Of a stretch of 64,000 nt of DNA, positions 26,020 through 34,037 are shown in pieces (within the stretch, counting starts at the first letter, position 1; each line of letters opens with the position of its first letter). Source of the DNA: Duganella sp. sic0402 (lineage in GTDB: Bacteria; Pseudomonadota; Gammaproteobacteria; Burkholderiales; Burkholderiaceae_D); NCBI RefSeq assembly GCF_019219065.1, contig NZ_JAHUWK010000007.1:244581-308580 (forward strand), in the 5' to 3' direction. The notes under the pieces are model-generated. The model did no database searches and was not told where the DNA came from. It saw only the letters and a program-made list of their open reading frames with translations. Made by a program: the position numbers and the translations under genes.

Positions 26020-26860
26020 CCAGGTTCGCCGCGTGGAAGCGCAGGTGGTCTTCGACGAAAGTCTGGATGAAGTAGTAGCCGTGATCGTAGCCGGCATGAC
26101 GGCGCAGCGTCAGCGGCTGCGACACTGCTGCACAGGCGGCTTCGAAGGCTTCCGGGTGCAGCTGTTCGGCGAGGAACTTATCGCCCAGGCCCTGGTCGAT
26201 CAGGATGCCGGCCGGGAAGGGCGCCTGGCCCTTGACTTGCGCCATCAGCGAACTGGCGTCATACTGCGCCCACGCGCCCGTGTCCTCGCCCAGATAAGCG
26301 GTGAAGGCTTTCTTGCCCCACGGGCACTGCGATGGCGCGGCAATCGGCGCAAACGCGGACACCGACTTGAAGACGTCGGGACGCTTCAGCGCCATCGTTA
26401 ATGCGCCATGGCCGCCCATCGAGTGGCCAAATACGCCGATGCGTTGCGCATCGACCGGCAGTTCCTGCCCCACCAGCTCACGCAGCTCATGAATATAGCT
26501 GTACATGCGATAGTGCTGAGCCCACTTCGCCTGCGTGGCATCAAGATAGAAACCGGCACCCACGCCGAAGTCCCAGCTCTCGCTTTCGCCGTCCACATTG
26601 GCGCCGCGCGGGCTGGTGTCGGGAGCGATCAGCATCAGGCCGAGTTCCGCAGCGACGCGCTGCGCACCAGCCTTGATCATGAAGGTCTCTTCGGTGCAGG
26701 TCAGGCCGGCGAGATAAAACAGGGCAGGCACCGGGCCGTGTTCCGCCTGCGGTGGAATGAAGACGGAGAAGCGCATCGGCAAGCCGATCTCGCGCGATTC
26801 GTGGCGATAGAAGCGTTGTACGCCGCCGAAGCAAGCATGTTCGCTAACAATTTCGAGCAT
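26009..26860 (-). CDS. fghA: S-formylglutathione hydrolase
   Basis: 283 residues, an alpha/beta hydrolase of the esterase D family. Nucleophile Ser147 lies in [13 protein letters not shown], the acid Asp in [11 protein letters not shown], and the base His in [26 protein letters not shown] near residue 50 is diagnostic. It hydrolyses S-formylglutathione to formate and glutathione, the second step of glutathione-dependent formaldehyde detoxification. The usual partner, an adhC-type dehydrogenase, is not adjacent. AAGGAAA precedes the start. Confidence 0.93.
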   Translation of the reverse strand: MLEIVSEHACFGGVQRFYRHESREIGLPMRFSVFIPPQAEHGPVPALFYLAGLTCTEETFMIKAGAQRVAAELGLMLIAPDTSPRGANVDGESESWDFGVGAGFYLDATQAKWAQHYRMYSYIHELRELVGQELPVDAQRIGVFGHSMGGHGALTMALKRPDVFKSVSAFAPIAAPSQCPWGKKAFTAYLGEDTGAWAQYDASSLMAQVKGQAPFPAGILIDQGLGDKFLAEQLHPEAFEAACAAVSQPLTLRRHAGYDHGYYFIQTFVEDHLRFHAANLAKA

Positions 26861-26947
26861 TAAATGTTTCCTTAAGTTCCCTAGCGCACAGTGATGGCGC
26901 TAGATATATCGCAGAATTGTACAAGTATTGTTAAAAAGGAGAAGTAC

Positions 26948-28132
26948 ATGCCGGATATTCAGGTCATTTTGGCCGATCTGGGCTGGCCACTGGCGGTTGC
27001 AGTGGCGTGGCTGTCGGGGGAATTCGTGCATCGCTGGACGCGTTTGCCGCGTATCAGTGTTTACGGTTTGATTGGTTTTTTGCTGGCCCAGGCCTTCCCT
27101 GAAGCGCTCAGCAGTGGTGCATCGAGCAATGTGACCATCCTGGCCAACCTGGCCTTCGGGCTGATTCTGTTTGAGTTCGGCTACCGCATCAATCTGCACT
27201 GGCTGCGGATTAATCCCTGGATCGCCGTCACCGGCCTGGCCGAATCGGCCGCCACCTTTGGCGTGGTCTATCTGATCTCGCACCTGACCGGCATGCCGCC
27301 GCTGACCTCTCTGCTGCTGGCCTCGCTGGCCATGTCCACCTCGCCAGCCGGCGTGCTGCGGGTGATCAATGAGGAAGACAGCTCCGGCCAGGTGACCGAG
27401 CGCGTGCTGCACCTGGTGGCGATCAATAGCGTGATCGCGCTGTTCGTCTTCAAGGTGGTGGTGGGCTTCTGGGTGTTCCAGACTTCCGGCAGCCTGACGC
27501 AGGCGATGTCGCACAGCGGCATTGAGCTGCTGGGTTCTGCGGCGATGGGCGCGCTGATGGGCTTCCTGGTGCCGGCCGTGCTGCGCCGGCTCGGTGCGCT
27601 GGCGCAGGATGGCACGATTGCTTTCGCACTCGGCGTGATCCTGCTGGTGGCCGCGTCGCGCGCGTTCGATGTGTCGCCGGTACTGGCGACGCTGACCTTC
27701 GGCCTGGTGGCGCGCCACAAGCGGGTGGCGTTCAGCCGCACCGAGCGTAATTTTGGCGGCATTGGCGAACTGCTGACCGTGCTGCTGTTCGTGTTTGCTG
27801 TCTCAACGCTGGAATGGGAGCGGGTGGTGGATGGCGCCGGCCTGGCGGCGGTGCTGCTGCTGGCGCGCTTCCTGGTCAAGACGGCCACCGTGGCGGGCCT
27901 TGCGCACGTCAGCGGCATCTCGTGGCGCAAGGGCGTGATGACCGGTATCGCGATGGCGCCGATGTCGGTGTTCGTCACGCTGCTGCTGGAGCAAACCAAA
28001 TACATGGGGATCGTGCTGGTGGATGAACTGGCCGCACTGGCGGCGATGACGCTGCTGCTGGAAGTGGTCGGTCCGGTCATCACGCAGCGGGCGCTGTTCT
28101 GGGCCAAAGAAACCCATCAGGAGGAAAAATAA
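26948..28132 (+). CDS. CPA2-type cation:proton antiporter
   Basis: 394 residues from the ATG after AAAAGGAGAAGTAC; an in-frame ATG at 26891 has no site. The sequence is hydrophobic throughout with about twelve helices. The LAMSTSPAGVLRVINEE region corresponds to the ion-binding helix 4 or 5 of Kef/NhaA-like antiporters. It lacks the cytoplasmic NAD-binding (TrkA-N) domain of KefB/KefC. The next gene begins directly after the stop, so it is cotranscribed with the YbdK-type ligase. Since Kef systems are glutathione-gated, that pairing is suggestive. Confidence 0.8.
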   Translation: MPDIQVILADLGWPLAVAVAWLSGEFVHRWTRLPRISVYGLIGFLLAQAFPEALSSGASSNVTILANLAFGLILFEFGYRINLHWLRINPWIAVTGLAESAATFGVVYLISHLTGMPPLTSLLLASLAMSTSPAGVLRVINEEDSSGQVTERVLHLVAINSVIALFVFKVVVGFWVFQTSGSLTQAMSHSGIELLGSAAMGALMGFLVPAVLRRLGALAQDGTIAFALGVILLVAASRAFDVSPVLATLTFGLVARHKRVAFSRTERNFGGIGELLTVLLFVFAVSTLEWERVVDGAGLAAVLLLARFLVKTATVAGLAHVSGISWRKGVMTGIAMAPMSVFVTLLLEQTKYMGIVLVDELAALAAMTLLLEVVGPVITQRALFWAKETHQEEK

Positions 28133-29251
28133 ATGGCATTGGAAGAATTCAAATCTTCAAAACCGCTCACCATGGGCGTGGAACTGGAGCTGCAACTGGT
28201 CAGTCTGTCGGACTTCGACCTGACCGCATCCAGCCCGGACTTGCTGCACCTGCTGAACCGCAAGCCTTTCTCCGGCAATGTGACGCCGGAAATCACCGAA
28301 AGCATGATCGAGATTAACAGCGACGTGCACACCAACCACACCGAGCTGGTGGCGCAGTTACAGGTGATCCGCGACACGCTGGTGCAGGCCGGCGAGCAGC
28401 TTAACATCGGCATTTGCGGCGGCGGCACGCACCCGTTCCAGAAATGGTCGGACCGGCGGATTTTCTCCAAGCCGCGCTTCAAGGAAGTGTCGGAGCTGTA
28501 TGGCTATCTGGCCAAGCAGTTCACCATCTTCGGCCAGCACGTCCATATCGGCTGCGCCTCGGGCGATGATGCGCTGTTCCTGCTGCACGCGCTGAGCCGC
28601 TATGTGCCGCACTTCATCGCGCTGTCTTCGTCGTCGCCCTACGTGCAGGGTAATGACACGCTGTTCAACTCGGCCCGCCTGAACTCGGTGTTTGCGTTTC
28701 CGATGAGCGGCCGCGCGCCGTTCACGCAAAGCTGGCACACTTTCGAGCACGAGTATTTCGCCAAGATGGAACACACCGGCGTGATCAAGAGCATGAAGGA
28801 CTTTTACTGGGACATCCGTCCCAAGCCGGAATTCGGCACCATCGAGCTGCGCGTGTGCGACACGCCGCTGACGGTGGAGCGGGCGGCGGCATTGGCGGTG
28901 TACCTGCAATCGCTGTGCGCCTATCTGCTGGAGCGCCGCGAGGAAGCGCCGGCGGAAGACGACTACCTGGTCTACAACTACAACCGCTTCCAGGCTTGCC
29001 GCTTTGGCCTGGACGGCACGGTGGTGCATCCGAAAACCTACGAGAGCCTGTCGCTGCGCGAAGACATCCTGACCACGCTGCGCAAGATGGAGCCTTATGG
29101 CGCAACGCTGGGTGCCACCGCCGGCCTGCAGCATCTGGTGCAGGTCACGCACGAGGGCAGTGATGCGCATTATCTGCGCCAGCAGTTCGACGCCAGCGGC
29201 AGTGTGGAAGGTGTTGTGGATGCGGCGATCGGGCGCTTCCGCGGCCGTTGA
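28133..29251 (+). CDS. ybdK: YbdK-type carboxylate-amine ligase (GCS2 family)
   Basis: 372 residues of the glutamate-cysteine ligase family 2. Key runs: TMGVELELQLVS (residues 13-24), ITESMIEINSDVHTNHTEL, GICGGGTHPFQKW and GQHVHIGCASGDDAL, all typical of YbdK. E. coli YbdK has weak gamma-glutamylcysteine synthetase activity, and its physiological substrate is unsettled. The ATG starts on the base after the antiporter stop, with GGAGGAAA upstream, so translation is coupled. Function beyond ATP-dependent ligation is unproven. Confidence 0.88.
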   Translation: MALEEFKSSKPLTMGVELELQLVSLSDFDLTASSPDLLHLLNRKPFSGNVTPEITESMIEINSDVHTNHTELVAQLQVIRDTLVQAGEQLNIGICGGGTHPFQKWSDRRIFSKPRFKEVSELYGYLAKQFTIFGQHVHIGCASGDDALFLLHALSRYVPHFIALSSSSPYVQGNDTLFNSARLNSVFAFPMSGRAPFTQSWHTFEHEYFAKMEHTGVIKSMKDFYWDIRPKPEFGTIELRVCDTPLTVERAAALAVYLQSLCAYLLERREEAPAEDDYLVYNYNRFQACRFGLDGTVVHPKTYESLSLREDILTTLRKMEPYGATLGATAGLQHLVQVTHEGSDAHYLRQQFDASGSVEGVVDAAIGRFRGR

Positions 29252-29252
29252 T

Positions 29253-29981
29253 CTACTTGAAGGTGATCGCCTTGTTGAGGCGTGCGATCACCTCGTCCGG
29301 CACGGCCTTGCTGCACATGATGTGGCGCTCCAGGCCGGGCGGCATGTCCTTGAATTGCAGCAGGCGCAGATTGGGCGCCTGCTCGCTCTGATGCTTGATG
29401 ATGTAATGGCCTTCATCTTCCGACACGAACATCAGGTCAACCGCGCCTTTGCTGACCGATTGCACCATTTTCAGCGTGGGCGCGGCGGACAGGGCTACCA
29501 CCGGCTGCCATTGCTGCATGAAGGCGTCCAGTCCGCCGTACGAATAATTGTCCTTGATCAGCACGCGCACATCACGCAGCCGCGCCAGCTCTTCAAGGGT
29601 GCTCACACCGCGCGCGGCAAAAGCTGCATTGGTCAGCACCACCCAGCTGCGGTCGCGGTAGATGGCCTTGGTGAACTTGGCGTATTGCTGGCGCTCTGGC
29701 GTGGCGAACCAGCCAACCGCACAACTCAGGCTGGCTTGGTCCTTGATCATGAATAGCTGGCGGTTGGTCGGCACTTTGTGCCATTGCACGGGGATGCGGG
29801 CATGCTTGAACGCGGCGGCTGCCGGTGCGCCGGTCAGGCCGCCAGGTTCGCCATCCGGCTGCACCGTCATATACGGCGGACGCTCGCTGTAGGTGACATG
29901 GATCAGGTCTTCTGCCAGGCATGCAGGCGAGGCAAGCAGCAGGCTTGCGGCGATCACGGCGGCGCTACGCGGACATCTCAT
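29253..29981 (-). CDS. Periplasmic substrate-binding-like protein (SBP_bac_3 fold)
   Basis: 242 residues with a signal peptide cut near ASPACLA (residue 23). The mature start VTYSERPPYMTVQPDGEPGGLTG is typical of amino-acid ABC binding proteins. However, no ABC permease or ATPase is adjacent, and these orphan versions often act as sensors or have lost transport function. A conserved LSCAVGWFATPERQQYAKF region fits proteobacterial stand-alone members. It is convergent with ybdK, 1 base apart. Confidence 0.75.
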   Translation of the reverse strand: MRCPRSAAVIAASLLLASPACLAEDLIHVTYSERPPYMTVQPDGEPGGLTGAPAAAAFKHARIPVQWHKVPTNRQLFMIKDQASLSCAVGWFATPERQQYAKFTKAIYRDRSWVVLTNAAFAARGVSTLEELARLRDVRVLIKDNYSYGGLDAFMQQWQPVVALSAAPTLKMVQSVSKGAVDLMFVSEDEGHYIIKHQSEQAPNLRLLQFKDMPPGLERHIMCSKAVPDEVIARLNKAITFK

Positions 29982-30057
29982 GACATTCCATCCGGTTGAG
30001 GAGCGGCTAGTCTACACCGGGTGATGCCATAAAATCAAAAAACATTTACTAATTGCA

Positions 30058-31053
30058 TCAGAAGCGTGTTTCGCGTGCCACCCGCAGGAAGTTGTCGAGG
30101 ATGCCGGTGCAATCGAGCAGCTCGACGCCGCCGGCACGGTGGAACTCCGGGTGCCATTGCAGGCCCATGACAAACGGCGCCTTGCGGTAGCGGATCGCTT
30201 CAATCACATTGTCCGGCACCGACACCGCTTCGACCGACATATCGCGTCCCAGCGTCCGCACTGCCTGGTGGTGGATCGAGTTGACCATGCCGGTGGCCTG
30301 GCCCTTGAACATGCGCGCCAGCGAGGAGCCGGCGGGGAAGGCGATTTCGTGGCGGTTGCGGTCGTAGTCGTCGTTGACGTGGGCCAGCGATTCCGGCATG
30401 TCGGTGGCGATGTCCTGGTACAGCGTGCCGCCGAAGGCGACGTTGATCAGCTGGCAGCCGCGGCAGATGCCCAGCACCGGCTTGCCCGCTTCAACGAATT
30501 CGTGCAGCAGCTCCAGCTCGTACATATCGCGCGCCCGGTCGCCGCCCCATTCGGGCCGGGTCGGCACTGCCGAATAGCTTTGCGGCGACACGTCGGCGCC
30601 GCCTTGCAGCACCAGGCCGTCCAGGTGCTTGGCGTAGTCGCGCAGGCGGATGTTCGACGGGTGCAGCAGGCCGTCGGTATTCACCGTCGGGATCATGAAT
30701 ACCAGCACGTCGCGTGACATCACCCATTGTGCAATCGACTCTTCGAGGTATTGCAGGTTCTTGCTGCGCAGGCCGGTGGCGCCGGGTTCGGGATGGAAGA
30801 TGCGGGCGGAGACGCCGATGTGCAGCGGGCGCTGGATCACATGGCGCGTGGCGGCTGCGGCGATGCGCCGGTAGCGTGCCATGATGACGCGGCCCCACAG
30901 GCTGAAGATGGTGTCGCCCGGATCGAGGTAGCGCGGCGTGCCGGTGTCCTGCTGGATGCGTTGGTCCGGCTTGCGGCGTTCGCCGTGGTCGCTGGCGCGG
31001 CGTTGCTGGCTATTGGGCTGTTGCGGATCTGGATCGTCTGGTCCGGCGCTCAT
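30058..31053 (-). CDS. Peptidase C26 / gamma-glutamyl-GABA hydrolase-like amidohydrolase
   Basis: 331 residues. A polar, low-complexity N-terminal 70 residues precede the class I amidotransferase-like domain. The nucleophile Cys is in GICRGCQLINVAFGG and the catalytic His in GLQWHPEF. LVLQGGADVSPQSY is typical of the PuuD-type family, which hydrolyses gamma-glutamyl-GABA in putrescine breakdown. No other puu genes are present, so the substrate may be another gamma-glutamyl compound. AGGAACC lies five bases before the start. Confidence 0.83.
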   Translation of the reverse strand: MSAGPDDPDPQQPNSQQRRASDHGERRKPDQRIQQDTGTPRYLDPGDTIFSLWGRVIMARYRRIAAAATRHVIQRPLHIGVSARIFHPEPGATGLRSKNLQYLEESIAQWVMSRDVLVFMIPTVNTDGLLHPSNIRLRDYAKHLDGLVLQGGADVSPQSYSAVPTRPEWGGDRARDMYELELLHEFVEAGKPVLGICRGCQLINVAFGGTLYQDIATDMPESLAHVNDDYDRNRHEIAFPAGSSLARMFKGQATGMVNSIHHQAVRTLGRDMSVEAVSVPDNVIEAIRYRKAPFVMGLQWHPEFHRAGGVELLDCTGILDNFLRVARETRF

Positions 31054-31280
31054 ACTGGTTCCTGTGTGTCTCGGATAGCGCTAGTGTGCCATATCTGAGG
31101 GACCTCAGTCGCATGATAGCCACTATCTCTCTGGGCAGTAGGTGACCATGACTCTCCTAAAGCAAGGAATGTCCTACGCGAGCACAAGCTGACTACTCTC
31201 ATGCTGCAATTGCCGCCGGCCTTACGATGGCTATCCCTGACGCACCAGTGTCAGTTCATTTACATCAAGGAGATAACATC

Positions 31281-31670
31281 ATGGCCAACTCTAACAAAGA
31301 CAACCAGGGCGGTAAAAACCAGCAGAGCGACACCAGCAACCGCGGCTTCGCTTCGATGGACCCTGAGCGCCAGCGCGAGATTGCTGCGGAAGGCGGCCGT
31401 GCCGCGCATGCATCGGGCAATGCGCATGAGTTCACGTCCGAGGAAGCACGCCAGGCCGGCAGCATGAGCCACAAGAACGACGGCAATCAGCAGAGCGGCA
31501 GCGCTTCGGGCGGTTCGCGCAGCGGTGGCGACCAGCAGGGCGGCAGCCAGGAAGGCGGCAGCGGCGGTGGTTCGCGCAGCAGCGGTGGCGGATCCTCCGG
31601 CGGCACCCGTGGCGGCACGCCAGAGCAGCACGCTGAAGCCGGCCGTCAAAGCCATAAAAAAGACCGCTAG
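31281..31670 (+). CDS. KGG-motif stress protein with Gly/Ser/Gln-rich tail
   Basis: 129 residues from the ATG after AAGGAGATAACATC. Residues 20-62 contain two KGG-type units, GFASMDPERQREIAAEGG and EFTSEEARQAGSMSHK, known from plant LEA-like, fungal con-10 and bacterial GsiB-like stress proteins. A glycine-serine-glutamine tail follows and ends with a third partial unit, AEAGRQSHKKDR. The protein is extremely hydrophilic and probably disordered. Likely role: desiccation or general stress protection, by family analogy only. Confidence 0.85.
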   Translation: MANSNKDNQGGKNQQSDTSNRGFASMDPERQREIAAEGGRAAHASGNAHEFTSEEARQAGSMSHKNDGNQQSGSASGGSRSGGDQQGGSQEGGSGGGSRSSGGGSSGGTRGGTPEQHAEAGRQSHKKDR

Positions 31671-31683
31671 TAGGCGCTGGATG

Positions 31684-31701
31684 CGGCGGCTCAGGCCGCC
31701 G
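31684..31701. terminator. Stem-loop after the KGG gene
   Basis: CGGCGGC / GCCGCCG seven-bp stem with a TCAG loop, 13 bases after the stop. No T-run follows, so it is at best a weak or Rho-assisted end. Confidence 0.4.
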
Positions 31702-31783
31702 TTATCGCTATCACTATTGTTAGCAAACGTACATACGTTTTTGTGTTGCCGCGCTACGGTGGAGGCTTAACCCAGGAGTCTCC

Positions 31784-31952
31784 ATGTTCGATATGAGTTT
31801 GCCATGGTTACCTCGATATCCTGAAACGTAACCGCATCGCCGAAAGCGATGTGTACCAGGCGCTGCGCGAAGCCGATGTGGAGTTGGACTGCGCCCGCTG
31901 CATTTTTCTGGAAGCTGACGGCAGCATCACCGTCTTGAAGAAAAAATACTAA
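31784..31952 (+). pseudogene. Collapsed DUF421 (YetF-domain) membrane protein gene
   Basis: An intact AGGAG site and ATG begin MFDMSLPW, the usual first residues of DUF421 membrane proteins. The reading then jumps, out of frame, straight to the family's C-terminal end (YLDILKRNRIAESDVYQAL, then IFLEADGSITVLKKKY and a stop at 31952). About 100-150 internal residues with the membrane helices are missing, as is the original frame; the ATG frame stops after 15 codons. This is the footprint of one internal deletion. No repeats that might have mediated it are obvious. Confidence 0.75.
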
Positions 31953-32839
31953 GCCAGCCGGCTGGCCAGCGTATCGGCGAAAGCGCTCACCAGTGGATCT
32001 GCCTCACGCCGTGTGGCCAGGCCCACGCTGGTTTGCAAGGTGCCGCGCGCCAGCGGGATGAAATGCACACCGGCCGGCGCCGTCAGGCGCATGCACTCGG
32101 GGACGATGGCGATGCCCAGTCCCGCCTCGATCAGATTCAGTTGCGAGGATTTGCGCGACAAGGCGCGCGCCGGCTTGGGAAAAAATCCCTGTTCCAGACA
32201 CAGGTTGGCGACCAGATAGCTCAAGCCGCCGCGATCCTTGTGCGGAATCGAAATGAAAGCTTGCTCGCTGAGCTCCGCCAGTTCGACATTATCCCGCGCC
32301 GCCAGCGGCGAATTGCCGGCCACCGCCACCATCAGTTGCTCGCTGCCGATTTCGCGTACCTGGATGTGCGGATGGCGGCGCAAGGTCGGCAGCCGCAGCA
32401 AGCCGATATCCATCCGGCCTTCCTCGATTTCCAGCGTTTGATTTTCCGATGGCAGCATCGACACTTCCAGCGTGACGCCAGGGTGCTGGTCCAGCGCGGC
32501 CGACAAGGCGTTGCTGATGCGCGGCGTCAGTATCACCGAGCTGGAATGCTGCAAGCGGATCACGCCTTGCGCACCTTTGCCCACATGGCGCGCCTGCAGC
32601 AGCGTGTCATCGATGTCCTCCAGGATGCGCTTGCCGCGTTCGTAGAACAGCTGGCCGGCCGGCGTCAGCTCGAACTGGCGGGCGTCGCGCGTCAGCAGCG
32701 GCGTTTGCAGTTCGTCTTCCAGCTCCTTGATTTGCCGGCTCAGCGCCGACTGCGCGATGTACAGCTTTTCGGCAGCGCGCGAGTAGCTGCCGGCGTCCAC
32801 GATCTCTATAAAATACTTAAACTGTTTAAGCGAAATCAC
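31949..32839 (-). CDS. LysR-family regulator (CysB/NAC-like subgroup)
   Basis: 296 residues starting MISLKQFKYFIEIVDAGSY. The HTH includes SYSRAAEKLYIAQSALSRQI (residues 18-37), and the effector domain is of the type found in NAC, BenM and CynR relatives (HSSSVILTPRISNALSAAL). The gene is convergent with the DUF421 remnant, overlapping its stop by 4 bases, and divergent from a 34-codon gene at 32943. An ATTGGATCAAT dyad in the divergent gap near 32880 may be its site. The target is unknown. Confidence 0.85.
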   Translation of the reverse strand: MISLKQFKYFIEIVDAGSYSRAAEKLYIAQSALSRQIKELEDELQTPLLTRDARQFELTPAGQLFYERGKRILEDIDDTLLQARHVGKGAQGVIRLQHSSSVILTPRISNALSAALDQHPGVTLEVSMLPSENQTLEIEEGRMDIGLLRLPTLRRHPHIQVREIGSEQLMVAVAGNSPLAARDNVELAELSEQAFISIPHKDRGGLSYLVANLCLEQGFFPKPARALSRKSSQLNLIEAGLGIAIVPECMRLTAPAGVHFIPLARGTLQTSVGLATRREADPLVSAFADTLASRLA

Positions 32840-32942
32840 CGTTATGCCGTTTCGAGATAGATGGCCGCCGTTTTTGATATTGGATCAATTCCGGGCCGGC
32901 CGTTAAAGTGAAGTTCTCTCTTCTTCATTCACGGAACCTGCC

Positions 32943-33047
32943 ATGTTGGGATTGATTGGTGTAATCGGCGTGGTGCTGAGTATTGCAGTAAAACTGATCT
33001 GCGTCCAGATCGGATGCGCCAGCAGCATCGACGAGCGCGAGGATTAG
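32943..33047 (+). CDS. Small predicted membrane protein, 34 residues
   Basis: Begins MLGLIGVIGVVLSIAVKLI, a single hydrophobic segment of about 20 residues, then a polar tail ending SSIDERED. It starts 103 bases from the divergent LysR gene and ends 15 bases before the DUF4105 gene, with which it may be cotranscribed. The ribosome site (GGAAC) is modest. Composition and position suggest a real single-pass protein, but the length makes chance possible. Confidence 0.45.
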   Translation: MLGLIGVIGVVLSIAVKLICVQIGCASSIDERED

Positions 33048-33062
33048 CCGCATAATCGCGGC

Positions 33063-34037
33063 ATGATCAAACGTCTTCTTGTTATCTCGCTCGGCACACT
33101 CGCAGGGATTGCTTTTTCCGCGTGGGGCGCTGGCGCCCTGTGGTTCCAGCTGCCTTTCGGCGTGCTTGCGCGCCAGCTGGCGCTGGCGGCCTGGCCGATA
33201 TTTTGCGTCGCCGCGCTGATCGCCTTCTGGCGGCGGCGCTACCGGCTGCCGGCGGTCTGGCTAGCCTTGCTGCTTGCCCTGATGGCCTGGTGGAGCACCA
33301 TCCAGCCATCGCACCAGCGCCTGTGGGCCGACGATGTGGCGCGCATGGTCGCCGGCAAAGTGGATGGCAGCGTCGTCACGCTGGATCAGGTGCGCAATTT
33401 CGACTGGCGCAGCGATACCGACTACACGGTGCGCTGGGAGCCGCGCCGATATGATTTGAACCAGCTGCAATCGGTCGATGTGGCGCTGTCGTACTGGATG
33501 GGCCCCGCGATTGCGCATACGCTGGTGTCGTTCGGCTTCAGCGACGGCCGCTACCTGACGTTTTCGATTGAGATCCGCAAGGAACGCGGCGAAAGCTTCG
33601 ACGGCCTGGCCGGCTTTTTCAAGCGCTATGAGACGGTGCTGATCGCGGCCGATGAACGCGACATCCTGCGTGTGCGCACCAATGTCCGCGACGAAGACAT
33701 GTGGCTGTACCGGCTGCGCATGCCGCCGCCAATGATGCGTTCCTTGTTCCTGGCGTATCTGGACGAGGGCGAGCAGCTGAAACGCGCGCCGCGCTTCTAC
33801 AATACGCTGACCGCCAACTGCACCACGATTGTTTACGCGATGGCGCGGCACATCAGCCCTGGGCTGCCGCTGGACTGGCGCTTGCTGGCATCCGGTTACC
33901 TGGATCGCTATCTGCATGACATTGGCGCGCTGGCGGGGCCGGGCGACTTCGATACGTTGCGGCGCCAGGCCCACATCACCGCCAAGGCGCGTGCGGCGGG
34001 ACAGTCGGAAGACTTCTCGCAGCTTATACGTCGCTAA
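33063..34037 (+). CDS. DUF4105 (Lnb N-terminal periplasmic domain) protein
   Basis: 324 residues. Two or three membrane helices occupy residues 1-85, then a periplasmic domain with HTLVSFGFSDGRYLTFSIE and TLTANCTTIVYAMARH. These are conserved Ser/His/Cys-bearing stretches of the DUF4105 family, related to the N-terminal domain of the lactonase-like Lnb proteins. The fold resembles papain-like NlpC/P60 or LRAT enzymes, with the Cys of NCTT as possible nucleophile. Activity is undetermined. Its last 14 bases overlap the convergent acyl-CoA synthetase gene. Confidence 0.8.
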   Translation: MIKRLLVISLGTLAGIAFSAWGAGALWFQLPFGVLARQLALAAWPIFCVAALIAFWRRRYRLPAVWLALLLALMAWWSTIQPSHQRLWADDVARMVAGKVDGSVVTLDQVRNFDWRSDTDYTVRWEPRRYDLNQLQSVDVALSYWMGPAIAHTLVSFGFSDGRYLTFSIEIRKERGESFDGLAGFFKRYETVLIAADERDILRVRTNVRDEDMWLYRLRMPPPMMRSLFLAYLDEGEQLKRAPRFYNTLTANCTTIVYAMARHISPGLPLDWRLLASGYLDRYLHDIGALAGPGDFDTLRRQAHITAKARAAGQSEDFSQLIRR

